Source of the DNA: PNON01 sp963757065
GTDB lineage: Bacteria > Chloroflexota > Anaerolineae > Anaerolineales > Anaerolineaceae
Length of the DNA stretch: 64,000 bases
Assembly: GCA_963757065.1 (NCBI GenBank)
Contig: CAVWQC010000003.1
Span: 132,139 to 196,138, forward strand
Reading direction: 5' to 3'
Position 1 is the first letter of the stretch. Each line of letters starts with the position of its first letter. Of this stretch, positions 33,779 to 42,825 are shown one piece after another. The notes beneath the pieces were generated by a model, which saw only the letters and a program-made list of their open reading frames with translations, was not told where the DNA came from and did not search any database. The position numbers were made by a program, and so were the translations under genes.

Positions 33779-34348
33779 ATGGATCTAAAAATTTTAATCA
33801 TCATTGGCTTTTCATACTTATACGGATTCTTTGAACTTTTTATGAATTTAAGGAATAAAAATAAAAGTAAAGTTACCTCTTCAGGTGACAAAGGGAGTAT
33901 ATGGCTGCTATATGGCCTCATTACACTTGGCTATGCCCTGTCATTTGCAATTGGTGCAACAAAAATTGGCCGGATGCCTTACTGGAATATATTTTTCGCC
34001 ATTGGAGCTGTATTGGTTGTACTGGGATTAGTGATCAGAATACTATCCATTATGACCCTCAGGCAATACTTTACCTATTCCGTTGCCAAAGTGGAAGGCC
34101 ATCAATTAATTGAAACCGGGTTGTATAAAAACATCCGGCATCCCGGTTACTTGGGGCAATTATTGATCTTTCTTGGGCTTTCGATCTCATTATCCAATTG
34201 GTTATCCATTCTATTGATGATGATCCCGGTCGCAATCGGGTACATCTACCGGATAAAAGTAGAGGAAAAATTTATGGTTGAGCAGCTTGGAGAGGATTAT
34301 TTAAATTACCAAAAACACACTAAAAGGATAATTCCGCTGATCTACTAA
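33779..34348 (+). CDS. isoprenylcysteine carboxyl methyltransferase (ICMT)-type membrane protein
   Basis: A 189-aa protein with helices at about 1-20, 40-60, 65-90 and 125-150. The PEMT/ICMT catalytic block VEGHQLIETGLYKNIRHPGYLGQL (about 103-126) and the closing EEKFMVEQLGEDYLNYQKHTKRIIPLIY are typical. Bacterial members methylate lipids or small isoprenoid-like acids; the target is unknown. GGAAAGGA lies before the ATG. It is followed by a membrane-anchored hydrolase and, later, another SAM/NAD-type membrane enzyme (DUF1295). Confidence 0.82.
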   Translation: MDLKILIIIGFSYLYGFFELFMNLRNKNKSKVTSSGDKGSIWLLYGLITLGYALSFAIGATKIGRMPYWNIFFAIGAVLVVLGLVIRILSIMTLRQYFTYSVAKVEGHQLIETGLYKNIRHPGYLGQLLIFLGLSISLSNWLSILLMMIPVAIGYIYRIKVEEKFMVEQLGEDYLNYQKHTKRIIPLIY

Positions 34349-34478
34349 TATTTGCTGGACCTTACCCTTTTGCATTTGACAAGTGCGGATGCTGCCGCAT
34401 GAAGCATCACGGAAGTCAGTATAATTAATTATCAGGATACAATAAATAATTTAGCTTAAAGCAACAGGGGTAAAGACA

Positions 34479-35987
34479 ATAGAATATTTATCGGGAATCC
34501 TCAGTTACTTTTCGTTATTCAGTGGTCTTTGGACAGTAGTCAAGACCCGTCCCGGGATGATTGGCGGGGCATTGTGGCTGCCAAAATTATGGGCAAGTGC
34601 CTGGGCTCCATTTCTGGCATTGATGGGTTTGTTAGGGGCACTTCTTGGCTTTGTTTCCAAAGATTACTGGATAATAACTGCAGGCTTGCTCGGTGCAGTT
34701 TTGGGAATACGCCACACGATTATTGTCACCAGAGAACATAATGAATTCACTCAGGCTTACGGGAGTAACTGGCAGGATCGCATTCCGTCAGAACTGAAGA
34801 CGCGTTTATGGTCAAAGCGTTATCAGTTGATCCAACCTGCACCTCCCTTTATCTCCGGACAACGTAATGTGAATTTCGGAAAATCCGGCAACACTGACGA
34901 GTCGTTATTATGCGACATTTGGGAACCTCCGGATGGTATACCCCGCACAGGGGAGGCGATCATTTACCTTCACGGAGGGTTATGGCAGGCGTTTGATAAG
35001 GATTTCCTGACCCAGCCATTATTCCGTCGATTGGTTAGCCAGGGGCATGTGATCATGGATGTCGCATACTCCCTCGCCCCGGGAGCAGACCTAAACCGTA
35101 TGCTTGGCGATGTAAAACAGGCCATCGTTTGGTTGAAAACGCATGCCCTGGTATATAAGATCAATCCTGATCGTATCGTGCTAATGGGTGTATCAGGAGG
35201 GGCGCATTTAGCCTTACTGGCAGCTTATGCACCGGATCACCCGGCCTTTCAGCTTGTTTACCCGTCCGAAGATATGTCCATCCGGGCGGTTGTTTCGATG
35301 TTTGGAATATCTGACCTAAGTGCTTTTTTTCAAGAATACGGCCAATCGACCCGCAAACAACCGGAATACACTTCACAAATATCGGATGATTTGCGTCCGC
35401 GAATTTATAACAAGACCTGGCTGGACAGGTTGATGACCAAAATGCGGGTATTTCCTTCCTACCGTTACGGCAACATGCCCGGAGGTGCCTTGCTGCTGGT
35501 TAATCTGCTTGGAGGTACCCTCAAGGAAATACCGGATATTTATCGTCAAGCATCTCCGATTGCTTATGTGGGTCCACATTGTCCACCCACATTGCAGATA
35601 TTTGATGAATATGACTTTGTTATCGACGTTTCCCAGGGTCGTCGTTTGCATCAAGCTCTTCGTGAAACTGGAGCTACATCCATCTATATAGAGATACCCG
35701 AAACCGTTCATGGCTTTGATCAATACTTTGGTGTTTCGCGGCGGATTGCACCAGCTGCGCAGTCCGTCACCTACGATATTGAGAGATTTTTGGCGTTGGA
35801 GGCATGCCAATGTCATGGCAAAAGGAAGCTGTTCTGTTTATTGGAAGAAAAAGGAATATTCCCTCGTCAACCCCGCTTTCATTGCCAGGGATACTGCTCT
35901 TTTGGCATTCCCGGCCATTTTCAGGTCACTATTAATAAAAATGGGGATAAAGTATTTCGTAAAGCTGGAAACCCAACCGGGAAATGA
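34479..35987 (+). CDS. membrane-anchored alpha/beta hydrolase (esterase/lipase type)
   Basis: The canonical start is ATG 34557, but the frame is open from 34479 and encodes a natural-looking N-terminus (EYLSGILSYFSLFSGLWTVV) starting with ATA preceded by AGGGG at 8 bases. Two helices follow, then the hydrolase domain: oxyanion YLHGGLW, nucleophile elbow GVSGGAHLA, acid in FDEYDFVID, and His in VHGFDQYF. This is the HSL/BD-FAE class. Residues after about 435 (ACQCHGKRKLFCLLEEKG onward) look like out-of-frame read-through, so the true end may be earlier. The substrate is unknown. Confidence 0.75.
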   Translation: MEYLSGILSYFSLFSGLWTVVKTRPGMIGGALWLPKLWASAWAPFLALMGLLGALLGFVSKDYWIITAGLLGAVLGIRHTIIVTREHNEFTQAYGSNWQDRIPSELKTRLWSKRYQLIQPAPPFISGQRNVNFGKSGNTDESLLCDIWEPPDGIPRTGEAIIYLHGGLWQAFDKDFLTQPLFRRLVSQGHVIMDVAYSLAPGADLNRMLGDVKQAIVWLKTHALVYKINPDRIVLMGVSGGAHLALLAAYAPDHPAFQLVYPSEDMSIRAVVSMFGISDLSAFFQEYGQSTRKQPEYTSQISDDLRPRIYNKTWLDRLMTKMRVFPSYRYGNMPGGALLLVNLLGGTLKEIPDIYRQASPIAYVGPHCPPTLQIFDEYDFVIDVSQGRRLHQALRETGATSIYIEIPETVHGFDQYFGVSRRIAPAAQSVTYDIERFLALEACQCHGKRKLFCLLEEKGIFPRQPRFHCQGYCSFGIPGHFQVTINKNGDKVFRKAGNPTGK

Positions 35988-36314
35988 TGTACTATAGAAT
36001 TATTGACATACAAATAGTATAGTAGGTTGGGTTGAGGGTCTTCGCCCGAAACCCAACGATCGAAAAAGGGTTCCACTTGTATTGCTGACGATAGCGATCG
36101 CGCTGCAGTTCTTCAGGCATTTCACTGCCTTATGCTGCATAGCCTTAATGCTGATAGGATGCAATGTCGGGTCGTAAATTACGTCGAGTTTGGCCAAAAC
36201 TCAAATCGGTAATGTTAGTATATAGATGTTTGTAGAATGATTTGATGAAAATATTCCAGCTGATGCTTATAATGAATAGAGAATATAAGTAATTGAATGA
36301 AAGGATAAATACTC
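35988..36314. other. intergenic region with a repeat element and no gene
   Basis: About 325 bases without a credible gene. It contains the GTTGGGTT palindromic element (36026-36057), a GCGATCGC octamer near 36094-36101, and AT-rich sequence with a TATAAT near 36273 that probably belongs to the following gene. Confidence 0.5.
36023..36057. repeat. REP-like palindromic element (GTTGGGTT/AACCCAAC)
   Basis: TAGGTTGGGTT, then GAGGGTCTTCGCCCGA, then AACCCAAC forms an imperfect hairpin with 8 perfect outer pairs. Palindromes of this GTTGGGTT...AACCCAAC type are dispersed intergenic repeats in cyanobacteria and some other phyla. Copy number in this genome cannot be seen, as this is the only copy in the window. 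Confidence 0.55.
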
Positions 36315-37181
36315 ATGAATAAAACAGACCGCAATTCCCTGATCGTTTTTCCCTTCCTGGTATTGATCGGTTTTCTTTTCGCTCTGGCTGGAAGCCAGGG
36401 GGGGAGTACTGTGGCTGGCATCCCTGTATTCGGGTTGATGGTGGGGTTGGCTTTCCTCATCCAGTGGCTGGTCTTCATCCCTGCATATCTGCGGCAGACG
36501 GAAAAATTCTTTGACCTGACAGGCAGTCTCACATATATCACTTTAATCACCCTGGCTTTGATCCTGAGTAAAGCCTTCGACGGCAGGTCAATCCTTCTAT
36601 TTGGCCTTGTTATTATCTGGGCTATCCGGCTGGGAGTGTTCCTGTCCCGTCGGGTGAAAAAAGCAGGGAAGGATGACCGGTTCGATGAGATCAAACCATC
36701 CTTCTTCCGCTTCCTGAACGTATGGAACATCCAGGCATTATGGGTTTCTTTCACCGCGGCTGCAGCATTGATCGCCATCACTTCCACTCAACACAAGGCA
36801 TTGGATGTTTTTGCCATCGTTGGCTTCCTGGTCTGGGCGATCGGGTTTGGTATTGAAGTAACCGCAGATGCGCAAAAAAGCCGCTTCAATGCAAATCCGG
36901 AAAACAAAGGAAAGTTCATCCAAACCGGATTATGGTCACGGTCACGGCATCCCAACTATTTCGGTGAGATTTTACTTTGGGTAGGCATTGCGATCATCAC
37001 CCTGCCCGTCCTGCAAGGCTGGCAATGGATCGCTTTGATCTCACCTGTGTTTGTCACACTGCTCCTCACCCGGGTCAGCGGAGTTCCACTGCTGGAAAAT
37101 AAATCCGACAAGAAATGGGGCGGCCAGGAAGATTATGAAGCTTATAAAAAGAGGACCCCCGTATTAATTCCCAGGTTGTGA
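36315..37181 (+). CDS. DUF1295 / steroid 5-alpha-reductase-like membrane protein
   Basis: A 288-aa protein with about seven hydrophobic helices. The conserved C-terminal block GKFIQTGLWSRSRHPNYFGEILLWVGI (about 200-226) matches the DUF1295/3-oxo-5-alpha-steroid 4-dehydrogenase family, where it contributes to NADPH binding; the final YKKRTPVLIPRL is also typical. The substrate in bacteria is not established. AAAGGAT lies before the ATG. It stands alone after the repeat-containing gap. Confidence 0.84.
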   Translation: MNKTDRNSLIVFPFLVLIGFLFALAGSQGGSTVAGIPVFGLMVGLAFLIQWLVFIPAYLRQTEKFFDLTGSLTYITLITLALILSKAFDGRSILLFGLVIIWAIRLGVFLSRRVKKAGKDDRFDEIKPSFFRFLNVWNIQALWVSFTAAAALIAITSTQHKALDVFAIVGFLVWAIGFGIEVTADAQKSRFNANPENKGKFIQTGLWSRSRHPNYFGEILLWVGIAIITLPVLQGWQWIALISPVFVTLLLTRVSGVPLLENKSDKKWGGQEDYEAYKKRTPVLIPRL

Positions 37182-37331
37182 TGCCGATCATAGTGAAGCC
37201 CGGAAATTTACTCAACAATAGTCAAATTTTTCATGCTACATCACACAATATATAAGAAGACTTTTCCGTAAAATCGATTTAATAGATTGTCTAATAATGA
37301 TAATGTCCTTTAATTTTAGCGGGTCAATAAA

Positions 37332-38219
37332 ATGCGGAATTATGAAATAAAGGGCTATCAAAAGGGATTTGAAAGCGATCAGGCTAGAATTGGCATTGAT
37401 GCCGCCAGAAATTGGATCTGGCCGTATGCATACAACCTGGAAGATCTCATTAGAAACCATGCCAGTCCAGATTTTGATCCGGACACCCGGCAATACTGTT
37501 TTCTTGATGGAGAAATGGTCGGTTATATTGTTTATGAAATTTCATGGTCTCAGGATGATTCAGCTCTAAAAGCTAATCTGGATTTCCCACGGATGCTGCC
37601 AGAACACGACCAGGCTGCTGAATTGTTGATTGAAAAGGCATTTCAAACACTTAAGAAAAAAGGTGTGTCGATTTTATCAGGCAGAGTAACAACGATGTGC
37701 CCACAAGATATTCTACTGGCAGAAAATTCAGGTTTTTACCTTTACGATTGGGGTTACAAAGTCTATTATTCCTATGAAACTGAAAGGGGTAAACTCAATT
37801 TACCTAGAGATTCAGTTGAAGAAGTAGACCCCAAAAATGATTTGACTGAATGTGCTGAACTTGCTGCCAAATGGTATAAACGCTCACCAAAGTGGTGCTT
37901 ATCCCATTTGCAGGAATGGCATGATGCTGGCCTTGTTACCCATCTTTGTGTCAGAAAAAATGAAACCATGATTGCAGCTTGCATGGCCGCTCCAAATGAA
38001 ATTCGCCCATCGACAGCAGCGATCCATTATATCTTCACTTCTGATGAACAATGCTTGATACCTATGCTCATAAACGTGGTTAACAGATGCGTTGATTTTG
38101 GGGTTAAGAATATAATTGCAGATCTGATCAACGAACATAGGCAGTTTGAACCTTTGTATCAAAAACTGGGGTTTACCAAAGTTGCTGATTGGGCGCGCTG
38201 TGAGAAAGGATTATTGTGA
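37332..38219 (+). CDS. double-GNAT-like protein of unknown substrate
   Basis: A 295-aa protein that reads as two acetyltransferase-like halves (about 1-150 and 155-295). The second closes with IIADLINEHRQFEPLYQKLGFTKVADWARCEKGLL, the common GNAT ending. Neither half shows a strict R/QxxGxG/A acetyl-CoA loop, so activity is uncertain. It starts with ATG 37332 without a clear ribosome-binding site and lies alone between two intergenic gaps of 105-150 bases. Confidence 0.65.
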   Translation: MRNYEIKGYQKGFESDQARIGIDAARNWIWPYAYNLEDLIRNHASPDFDPDTRQYCFLDGEMVGYIVYEISWSQDDSALKANLDFPRMLPEHDQAAELLIEKAFQTLKKKGVSILSGRVTTMCPQDILLAENSGFYLYDWGYKVYYSYETERGKLNLPRDSVEEVDPKNDLTECAELAAKWYKRSPKWCLSHLQEWHDAGLVTHLCVRKNETMIAACMAAPNEIRPSTAAIHYIFTSDEQCLIPMLINVVNRCVDFGVKNIIADLINEHRQFEPLYQKLGFTKVADWARCEKGLL

Positions 38220-38324
38220 GAATATGGTTATTATCCGCCAGCCGGGGTTCTTAATAATCAGAATGTTATAATTGTAGAAATGATTTATTGTTTTCCCAGG
38301 TAAATTAAATATGGTTGGTGAGGT

Positions 38325-39797
38325 ATGAAAGAAAACTTCTTTACCAGAACCAGATTGATTATCATCCTTTCGATAATCCTCGTATTTTCCTTCACCCTGA
38401 CAAGCATAATCAGTTACAACGTGACCCGTAATGTTGTCGCTCAGAGTTCAAAGACAGAAGTGCTGCCTTTGATCAGTAACAACATCTATTCGGAGATCCA
38501 GCAGGTTCTAATCAACCCGATCAACAATTCATCGATCATGGCCAATGATGAATTTCTAATCGACTGGGTATTGTCCGGTGAAAAAAATCCCGATGAAGTC
38601 GTCCGTTATTTGAAGAGGATCAAAGAAAAATATAATTATTTCAGTTCTTTCTTCGTCTCAGAAAATACCGGTAATTACTATTATTATGATGGCATCCTGA
38701 AGAAGATCAGCACTACAGATCCACATGATGTCTGGTATTACGATTTTGTAAGAAAGGATATTCCATTTGACCTGGACGTGGATAAGGACGAAGCCTCTGC
38801 CGGGACAATAACAGTATTCATCAACCATCGCCTCGAAGACCTTGACGGTAATATGCTGGGAGTAACCGGTATTGGTTTGAAAATGGAAACGATCGGCCAA
38901 ACCTTGAAAGACTATCAGGAAAAGTATGGCCACCTCATCTATATGGTTGATTCAACCGGGTTGGTCCAGGTACATACAGATATCAACCTTATTGAAAAGC
39001 TCAATATTCGGGATATGCCAGGTGCAGGAAGCCTGACCGACAAGATATTATCAAGCAAGCAGGGAACCAGTATCTTTGAGTATAAGGACCCCAAATACGA
39101 TCTCATCATTTCGTCCAGGTATTTCCCGGACTTGGATTGGTTCTTGATCGTTGAAGCTGATCAGAAATCAACATTACAGATGGCTCGCAATTACCTGATC
39201 GGGAATATCATCATTGGGATTATTGTTACATCCCTCGTTATACTGCTGGTTGCCCTGACTGTGAATTTATTCCACTCCAAAATTGAAGCGATGGCAATCA
39301 TCGATGATCTGACTGGTTTATACAACCGTCGCAAGATACAGGAATTATTCCACCGGGAAATTATGTATGCCCGTAGATACAAACAGCCATTAAGCATGAT
39401 GATGATCGATATTGATAGTTTTAAATCAATTAATGATCTATATGGGCATCTTGCTGGTGATGAATATCTGAGACTCCTCTCAGATACCTTAAGGAAAGGT
39501 ATCCGCGAAATTGATTACATAGGCAGATGGGGCGGGGAGGAATTTGTCGTGATCCTTCCCAATACTGATTCTGCCCATGCCATGCATGCCGCAGAACGCC
39601 TGGTCAGGTTGGCTTCAGCAGTGGAGAGCCAAACCGGAAAAGGGGAGATATCCCGAACGATCAGCATTGGAGTATCCACTTCGGTTTCAGGCGAACCTGA
39701 AATGGATGAGATGACCGCACTTGCCGATAAAGCTTTATACCGGGCAAAAGCAGAAGGCAGAGACCGAGCTTATGCGAGCGATAACAATGTGGAGTAA
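38325..39797 (+). CDS. diguanylate cyclase with extracellular Cache sensor
   Basis: Makes cyclic di-GMP in response to an outside signal. It has 490 aa: TM1 (10-32), a large extracytoplasmic dCache-like domain (about 40-285) with the VTGIGLKMETIGQTL and FLIVEADQ strands, TM2 (about 290-315), and a GGDEF domain (325-485). The active-site motif is GGEEF (403-407), compatible with activity, and an RxxD inhibitory site (REID, 394-397) sits at the right spacing, so product feedback is likely. GGTGAGG precedes the ATG. The ligand is unknown. A shared terminator follows. Confidence 0.92.
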   Translation: MKENFFTRTRLIIILSIILVFSFTLTSIISYNVTRNVVAQSSKTEVLPLISNNIYSEIQQVLINPINNSSIMANDEFLIDWVLSGEKNPDEVVRYLKRIKEKYNYFSSFFVSENTGNYYYYDGILKKISTTDPHDVWYYDFVRKDIPFDLDVDKDEASAGTITVFINHRLEDLDGNMLGVTGIGLKMETIGQTLKDYQEKYGHLIYMVDSTGLVQVHTDINLIEKLNIRDMPGAGSLTDKILSSKQGTSIFEYKDPKYDLIISSRYFPDLDWFLIVEADQKSTLQMARNYLIGNIIIGIIVTSLVILLVALTVNLFHSKIEAMAIIDDLTGLYNRRKIQELFHREIMYARRYKQPLSMMMIDIDSFKSINDLYGHLAGDEYLRLLSDTLRKGIREIDYIGRWGGEEFVVILPNTDSAHAMHAAERLVRLASAVESQTGKGEISRTISIGVSTSVSGEPEMDEMTALADKALYRAKAEGRDRAYASDNNVE

Positions 39798-39877
39798 TCC
39801 AGCAATGGGCATTCTGAAATACGAATATTCATTTTGATTTATTGTTGGCTAGCTCATTATGTTGCGGATAAAGATAA

Positions 39878-39903
39878 AACCGGGAGCATCTCTGCTCCCG
39901 GTT
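39878..39903. terminator. bidirectional rho-independent terminator
   Basis: AACCGGGAGCA and TGCTCCCGGTT form an 11-bp perfect stem with a TCTC loop. It lies between the diguanylate cyclase gene and pnp, which converge. Confidence 0.85.
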
Positions 39904-39938
39904 CATTTCAATAAGAATTATATCCAATAATGGAATAA

Positions 39939-41846
39939 TTATCTGCGGTTGAAGCCGCCACGATCGCCACCGCTACGGTTTCCTCCACTGCGATTTCCAC
40001 CGCGGTCACCACCAGGCCTGCTTCCACCCGGACGACTTCCACCACTACCTTTGCGGTCTTTGGCCATGGCTTCTTCCGCTGTCCAGCCTTCCAGGACTGC
40101 CTGGCGTGAAAGCCTGATTTTTCCTGCCGGGTCAATATCGATCACCATGACTGTGATCTCATCACCCATGTTGACGATATCTTCCACTTTTTCAACCCGT
40201 TCTGTATCCAACTGGCTGATGTGGACCATGCCATCCATATTCGGAAGGATTTCCACGAAAGCGCCAAAGTCGGCTACGCGCACGACTTTACCGGTATAGA
40301 TCCGGCCAATGGTTGGAGTCTCGGTCAGTGCTTCTATGCGTTCGCGAGCCATTGCTTCCCCTTCACCATCGATGGCGGCAATATAAACAGTTCCATCATC
40401 GGCAATGTCGATCTTGGTGTGAGTCTCTTCCTGCAGGCTGCGAATATTCTTTCCGCCTGGGCCAATGATCGCTCCGATCTTTTCCACTGCCACCTTGAGG
40501 ATGGTGATCCTTGGAGCATGTGGTTTTAATTCCGGTCGATACTCTGCCAGGGTGCTGGTGATCTCACCCAAAATGGCATGCCGGGCTTCCTTGGCCTGTG
40601 CCAGTGCGGTACCCATGATCTCTGTGGTGATGCCCTTGATCTTGATATCCATTTGTAAAGCTGTTATACCAAGTTCAGTGCCAGCCACTTTGAAATCCAT
40701 ATCTCCCAGATGATCTTCCAATCCCTGGATGTCGGTCAACACCTGGAAGGTGTCGCCTTCTTTGACCAACCCCATCGCCACTCCCGCTACTGGAGCTTTG
40801 ATCGGAACACCGGCATCCATTAATGCGAGGGTCGATCCGCATACAGAAGCCATCGAGCTTGATCCATTGGATGCCAGTACTTCGGATACAAGACGCAGGG
40901 TATATGGGAAATCTTTTTCGGCTGGAATAACGGGATATAAAGCCCGTTCAGCCAGTGCACCATGTCCAATTTCGCGCCGGCTCTGACCACGAAGCTGCTT
41001 GACTTCGCCAGTGGAGTAAGGTGGGAAATTGTAATGATGAATATATCGTTTTGTATCTTTCGGAGAAAGGGTATCAATCTCCTGCGCTTCCTTGGGAGTT
41101 CCGAGGGTTAGCAGGGTCATTACCTGGGTTTCTCCCCGGGTGAACAAACCTGAGCCATGTGCACGCGGGCTTGTGCCTACTTCGCACCAGATCGGGCGAA
41201 TTTCTTTCAGACCACGGCCATCCGGTCTTTTGCTTTCATTCAAGATCCGTGAACGGACGATATTCTTATATGTCTCTTCAAAAGCAGCTTTCACTGCACC
41301 AGTCAGAGTTGCATCTTCAGCACAGAGTTCTTCAACAACTTTGGCTTCAAGTGCATCGACTGCATCATAGAGTTCGGATTTCTTATGAGGAGCTTCCAGT
41401 GCTGCGGTTAACGGTGCTGTGACTTTCTCCGCCACCTTACGGAATAATTCTCCATCCTGGGCTTTGATCTCGATCTGGCGTTTTGGTTTTCCGATCTCAG
41501 CAGCCATTTTATCCTGCAAATCGATCAAAGGGAGCAGGGATTTGTGGCCGAATTCCAATGCCTTAAGCATTTCGGCTTCAGATAATTCCTGGGCGCCGGC
41601 TTCGACCATTAAAATGGCATCCCGAGTGCCCGCAATACGCAGGTCAAGTTCGCTCTGGTCGATCTGGGCAAAGGTGGGGTTTACAACGAATGCTCCATTC
41701 ACTTTACCAATACGAACAGCAGCTACAGGACCAGCCCAGGGCACGTCTGAGATCGTCAGTGCTCCGGACGCAGCATTAATCGCTAAGTATGTCCAGTGGA
41801 TGTATTTCATCTGCTGAAAGGGTAAACAGGATGACCTGAACCTCAT
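39939..41846 (-). CDS. pnp: polyribonucleotide nucleotidyltransferase, main piece (frameshifted)
   Basis: Phosphorolytic 3'-5' exoribonuclease of the degradosome. From about residue 23 the frame follows PNPase: end of the first RNase PH domain, the helical linker, then the second RNase PH domain with GSGLFTRGETQ and MDFKVAGT. A KH domain (IGPGGKNIRSLQEETHTKIDI) and an S1 domain (GKVVRVADFGAFVEILPNMDGMVHISQL) follow. The tail is a long Gly/Arg/Ser-rich repeat. The N-terminal 130 residues are in another frame (next feature), joined by one indel near 41790. Confidence 0.93.
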   Translation of the reverse strand: MRFRSSCLPFQQMKYIHWTYLAINAASGALTISDVPWAGPVAAVRIGKVNGAFVVNPTFAQIDQSELDLRIAGTRDAILMVEAGAQELSEAEMLKALEFGHKSLLPLIDLQDKMAAEIGKPKRQIEIKAQDGELFRKVAEKVTAPLTAALEAPHKKSELYDAVDALEAKVVEELCAEDATLTGAVKAAFEETYKNIVRSRILNESKRPDGRGLKEIRPIWCEVGTSPRAHGSGLFTRGETQVMTLLTLGTPKEAQEIDTLSPKDTKRYIHHYNFPPYSTGEVKQLRGQSRREIGHGALAERALYPVIPAEKDFPYTLRLVSEVLASNGSSSMASVCGSTLALMDAGVPIKAPVAGVAMGLVKEGDTFQVLTDIQGLEDHLGDMDFKVAGTELGITALQMDIKIKGITTEIMGTALAQAKEARHAILGEITSTLAEYRPELKPHAPRITILKVAVEKIGAIIGPGGKNIRSLQEETHTKIDIADDGTVYIAAIDGEGEAMARERIEALTETPTIGRIYTGKVVRVADFGAFVEILPNMDGMVHISQLDTERVEKVEDIVNMGDEITVMVIDIDPAGKIRLSRQAVLEGWTAEEAMAKDRKGSGGSRPGGSRPGGDRGGNRSGGNRSGGDRGGFNRR

Positions 41847-42171
41847 TCCGCATTTCCTGGTTGAACAACGGGCGCAATGGACGGTCAGTTAGTCGACCGG
41901 TAAGTATGGCATCTTCGCTGGGTCTTCCTTCACGACGAAAGAATGATCCGGGAATCTTTCCGCTGGCATACATTCTCTCTTCGTACTCTACAGTCAATGG
42001 GAAGAAATCGATTCCTTCCCGCAAACCGCCCATTGTGGCGGCTGCAAATACGATCGAGTCTCCCTGACGGACGGTCATGGATCCACCGGCCTGGGCGGCC
42101 AGTTTGCCGGTTTCAAACGTGATCGTCTGATCACCGACTGTGGCTGAATATTGATGACTTTCTGGTTTCAT
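41776..42171 (-). CDS. pnp: polyribonucleotide nucleotidyltransferase, N-terminal piece
   Basis: Carries the PNPase start (FETGKLAAQAGGSMTVRQGD) and the first RNase PH domain (EERMYASGKIPGSFFRREGR, then LTDRPLRPLF). It ends at DILSD with a stop, while HPLDIL-AINAASGAL would be the expected continuation. An extra A near 41790 explains the break. It follows rpsO in the classical rpsO-pnp order. Confidence 0.92.
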   Translation of the reverse strand: MKPESHQYSATVGDQTITFETGKLAAQAGGSMTVRQGDSIVFAAATMGGLREGIDFFPLTVEYEERMYASGKIPGSFFRREGRPSEDAILTGRLTDRPLRPLFNQEMRNEVQVILFTLSADEIHPLDILSD

Positions 42172-42223
42172 GGTTCTTTTTCCTTATATGAAAATTCCCA
42201 CCGTGTCAGGGACTGAAAGCAAG

Positions 42224-42248
42224 CTAGGACAATTTTCGATTGTCCTGG
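42224..42248 (-). promoter_or_regulatory. hairpin in the pnp leader
   Basis: AGGACAAT and ATTGTCCT (8 perfect pairs, 10 with wobble) enclose a 5-base loop, 53 bases upstream of the pnp ATG. In other bacteria PNPase controls its own mRNA through a leader stem-loop cut by RNase III. This hairpin is in the right place, but that role is inference. Confidence 0.45.
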
Positions 42249-42338
42249 CAAAGTTTCAATTCCCAACGCATGGGTTTAGTAAATGTATCCTGCAATTTTT
42301 ATTGAGCCTGATTGGCTGTCCCGTAAACCGCAAATGAA

Positions 42339-42369
42339 GAGTAGATGGTTTCACTTTCACCATCTACTC
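42339..42369 (-). terminator. hairpin between rpsO and pnp
   Basis: GAGTAGATGGT and ACCATCTACTC form an 11-bp stem with a 9-base loop just after the rpsO stop. The downstream T-tract on the minus strand is poor, so it is probably a partial terminator or an mRNA 3'-end stabiliser. Confidence 0.6.
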
Positions 42370-42378
42370 GATTTTCAC

Positions 42379-42651
42379 TTATTTCTTGCGTATGTTCAAG
42401 CGTTCTGTTATGGCGAGGTACCTGGGGTAATCAGATTTCCGCAAGTAAGCCAGTAATCTGCGCCTGGTTCCCACCAGTATCAATAACCCGCGGCGGGAAC
42501 TGTTATCCAGCTTGTGAGCCCGCAAATGCTCGGTAAGTTGTGTTATACGCTTGCTCAAAATGGCAATCTGAACTTCCGGACTGCCAGTGTCGCTTTCGTG
42601 ACGGTGAAAATCGGTAATGACCTGTGTTTTTACTTCCTTGTTAAGTGGCAT
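42379..42651 (-). CDS. rpsO: 30S ribosomal protein S15
   Basis: A 90-aa S15 with the family blocks ITDFHRHESDTGSPEVQIAIL (about 10-30) and TEHLRAHKLDNSSRRGLL, and the R-x-LLAYLRKSD end. S15 binds helices 20-22 of 16S rRNA early in 30S assembly. The ATG at 42651 has AGGAG in front; the longer frame to 42696 adds unrelated residues. It lies directly upstream of pnp, the ancestral arrangement. Confidence 0.95.
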   Translation of the reverse strand: MPLNKEVKTQVITDFHRHESDTGSPEVQIAILSKRITQLTEHLRAHKLDNSSRRGLLILVGTRRRLLAYLRKSDYPRYLAITERLNIRKK

Positions 42652-42825
42652 GACGTTGCTTCTCCTGAATAATATTTTGCAAGTCTCCTGTCCCAAAGCA
42701 TTTGCCGTAGGAAGGACTAGTCAATGGCAGAAATTATACCATAAAAAATAGCTGTTTTTGATGGGAAGACCATTGTGTAATCTCGGTGGTGGAATGATAC
42801 AAATATTGGGAGGGGGGAAGGATAT

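Noticed and set aside
37182..37331. Possible small RNA or riboswitch in AT-rich gaps
   Set aside because: No conserved motif or stable stem-loop beyond background could be found by eye.
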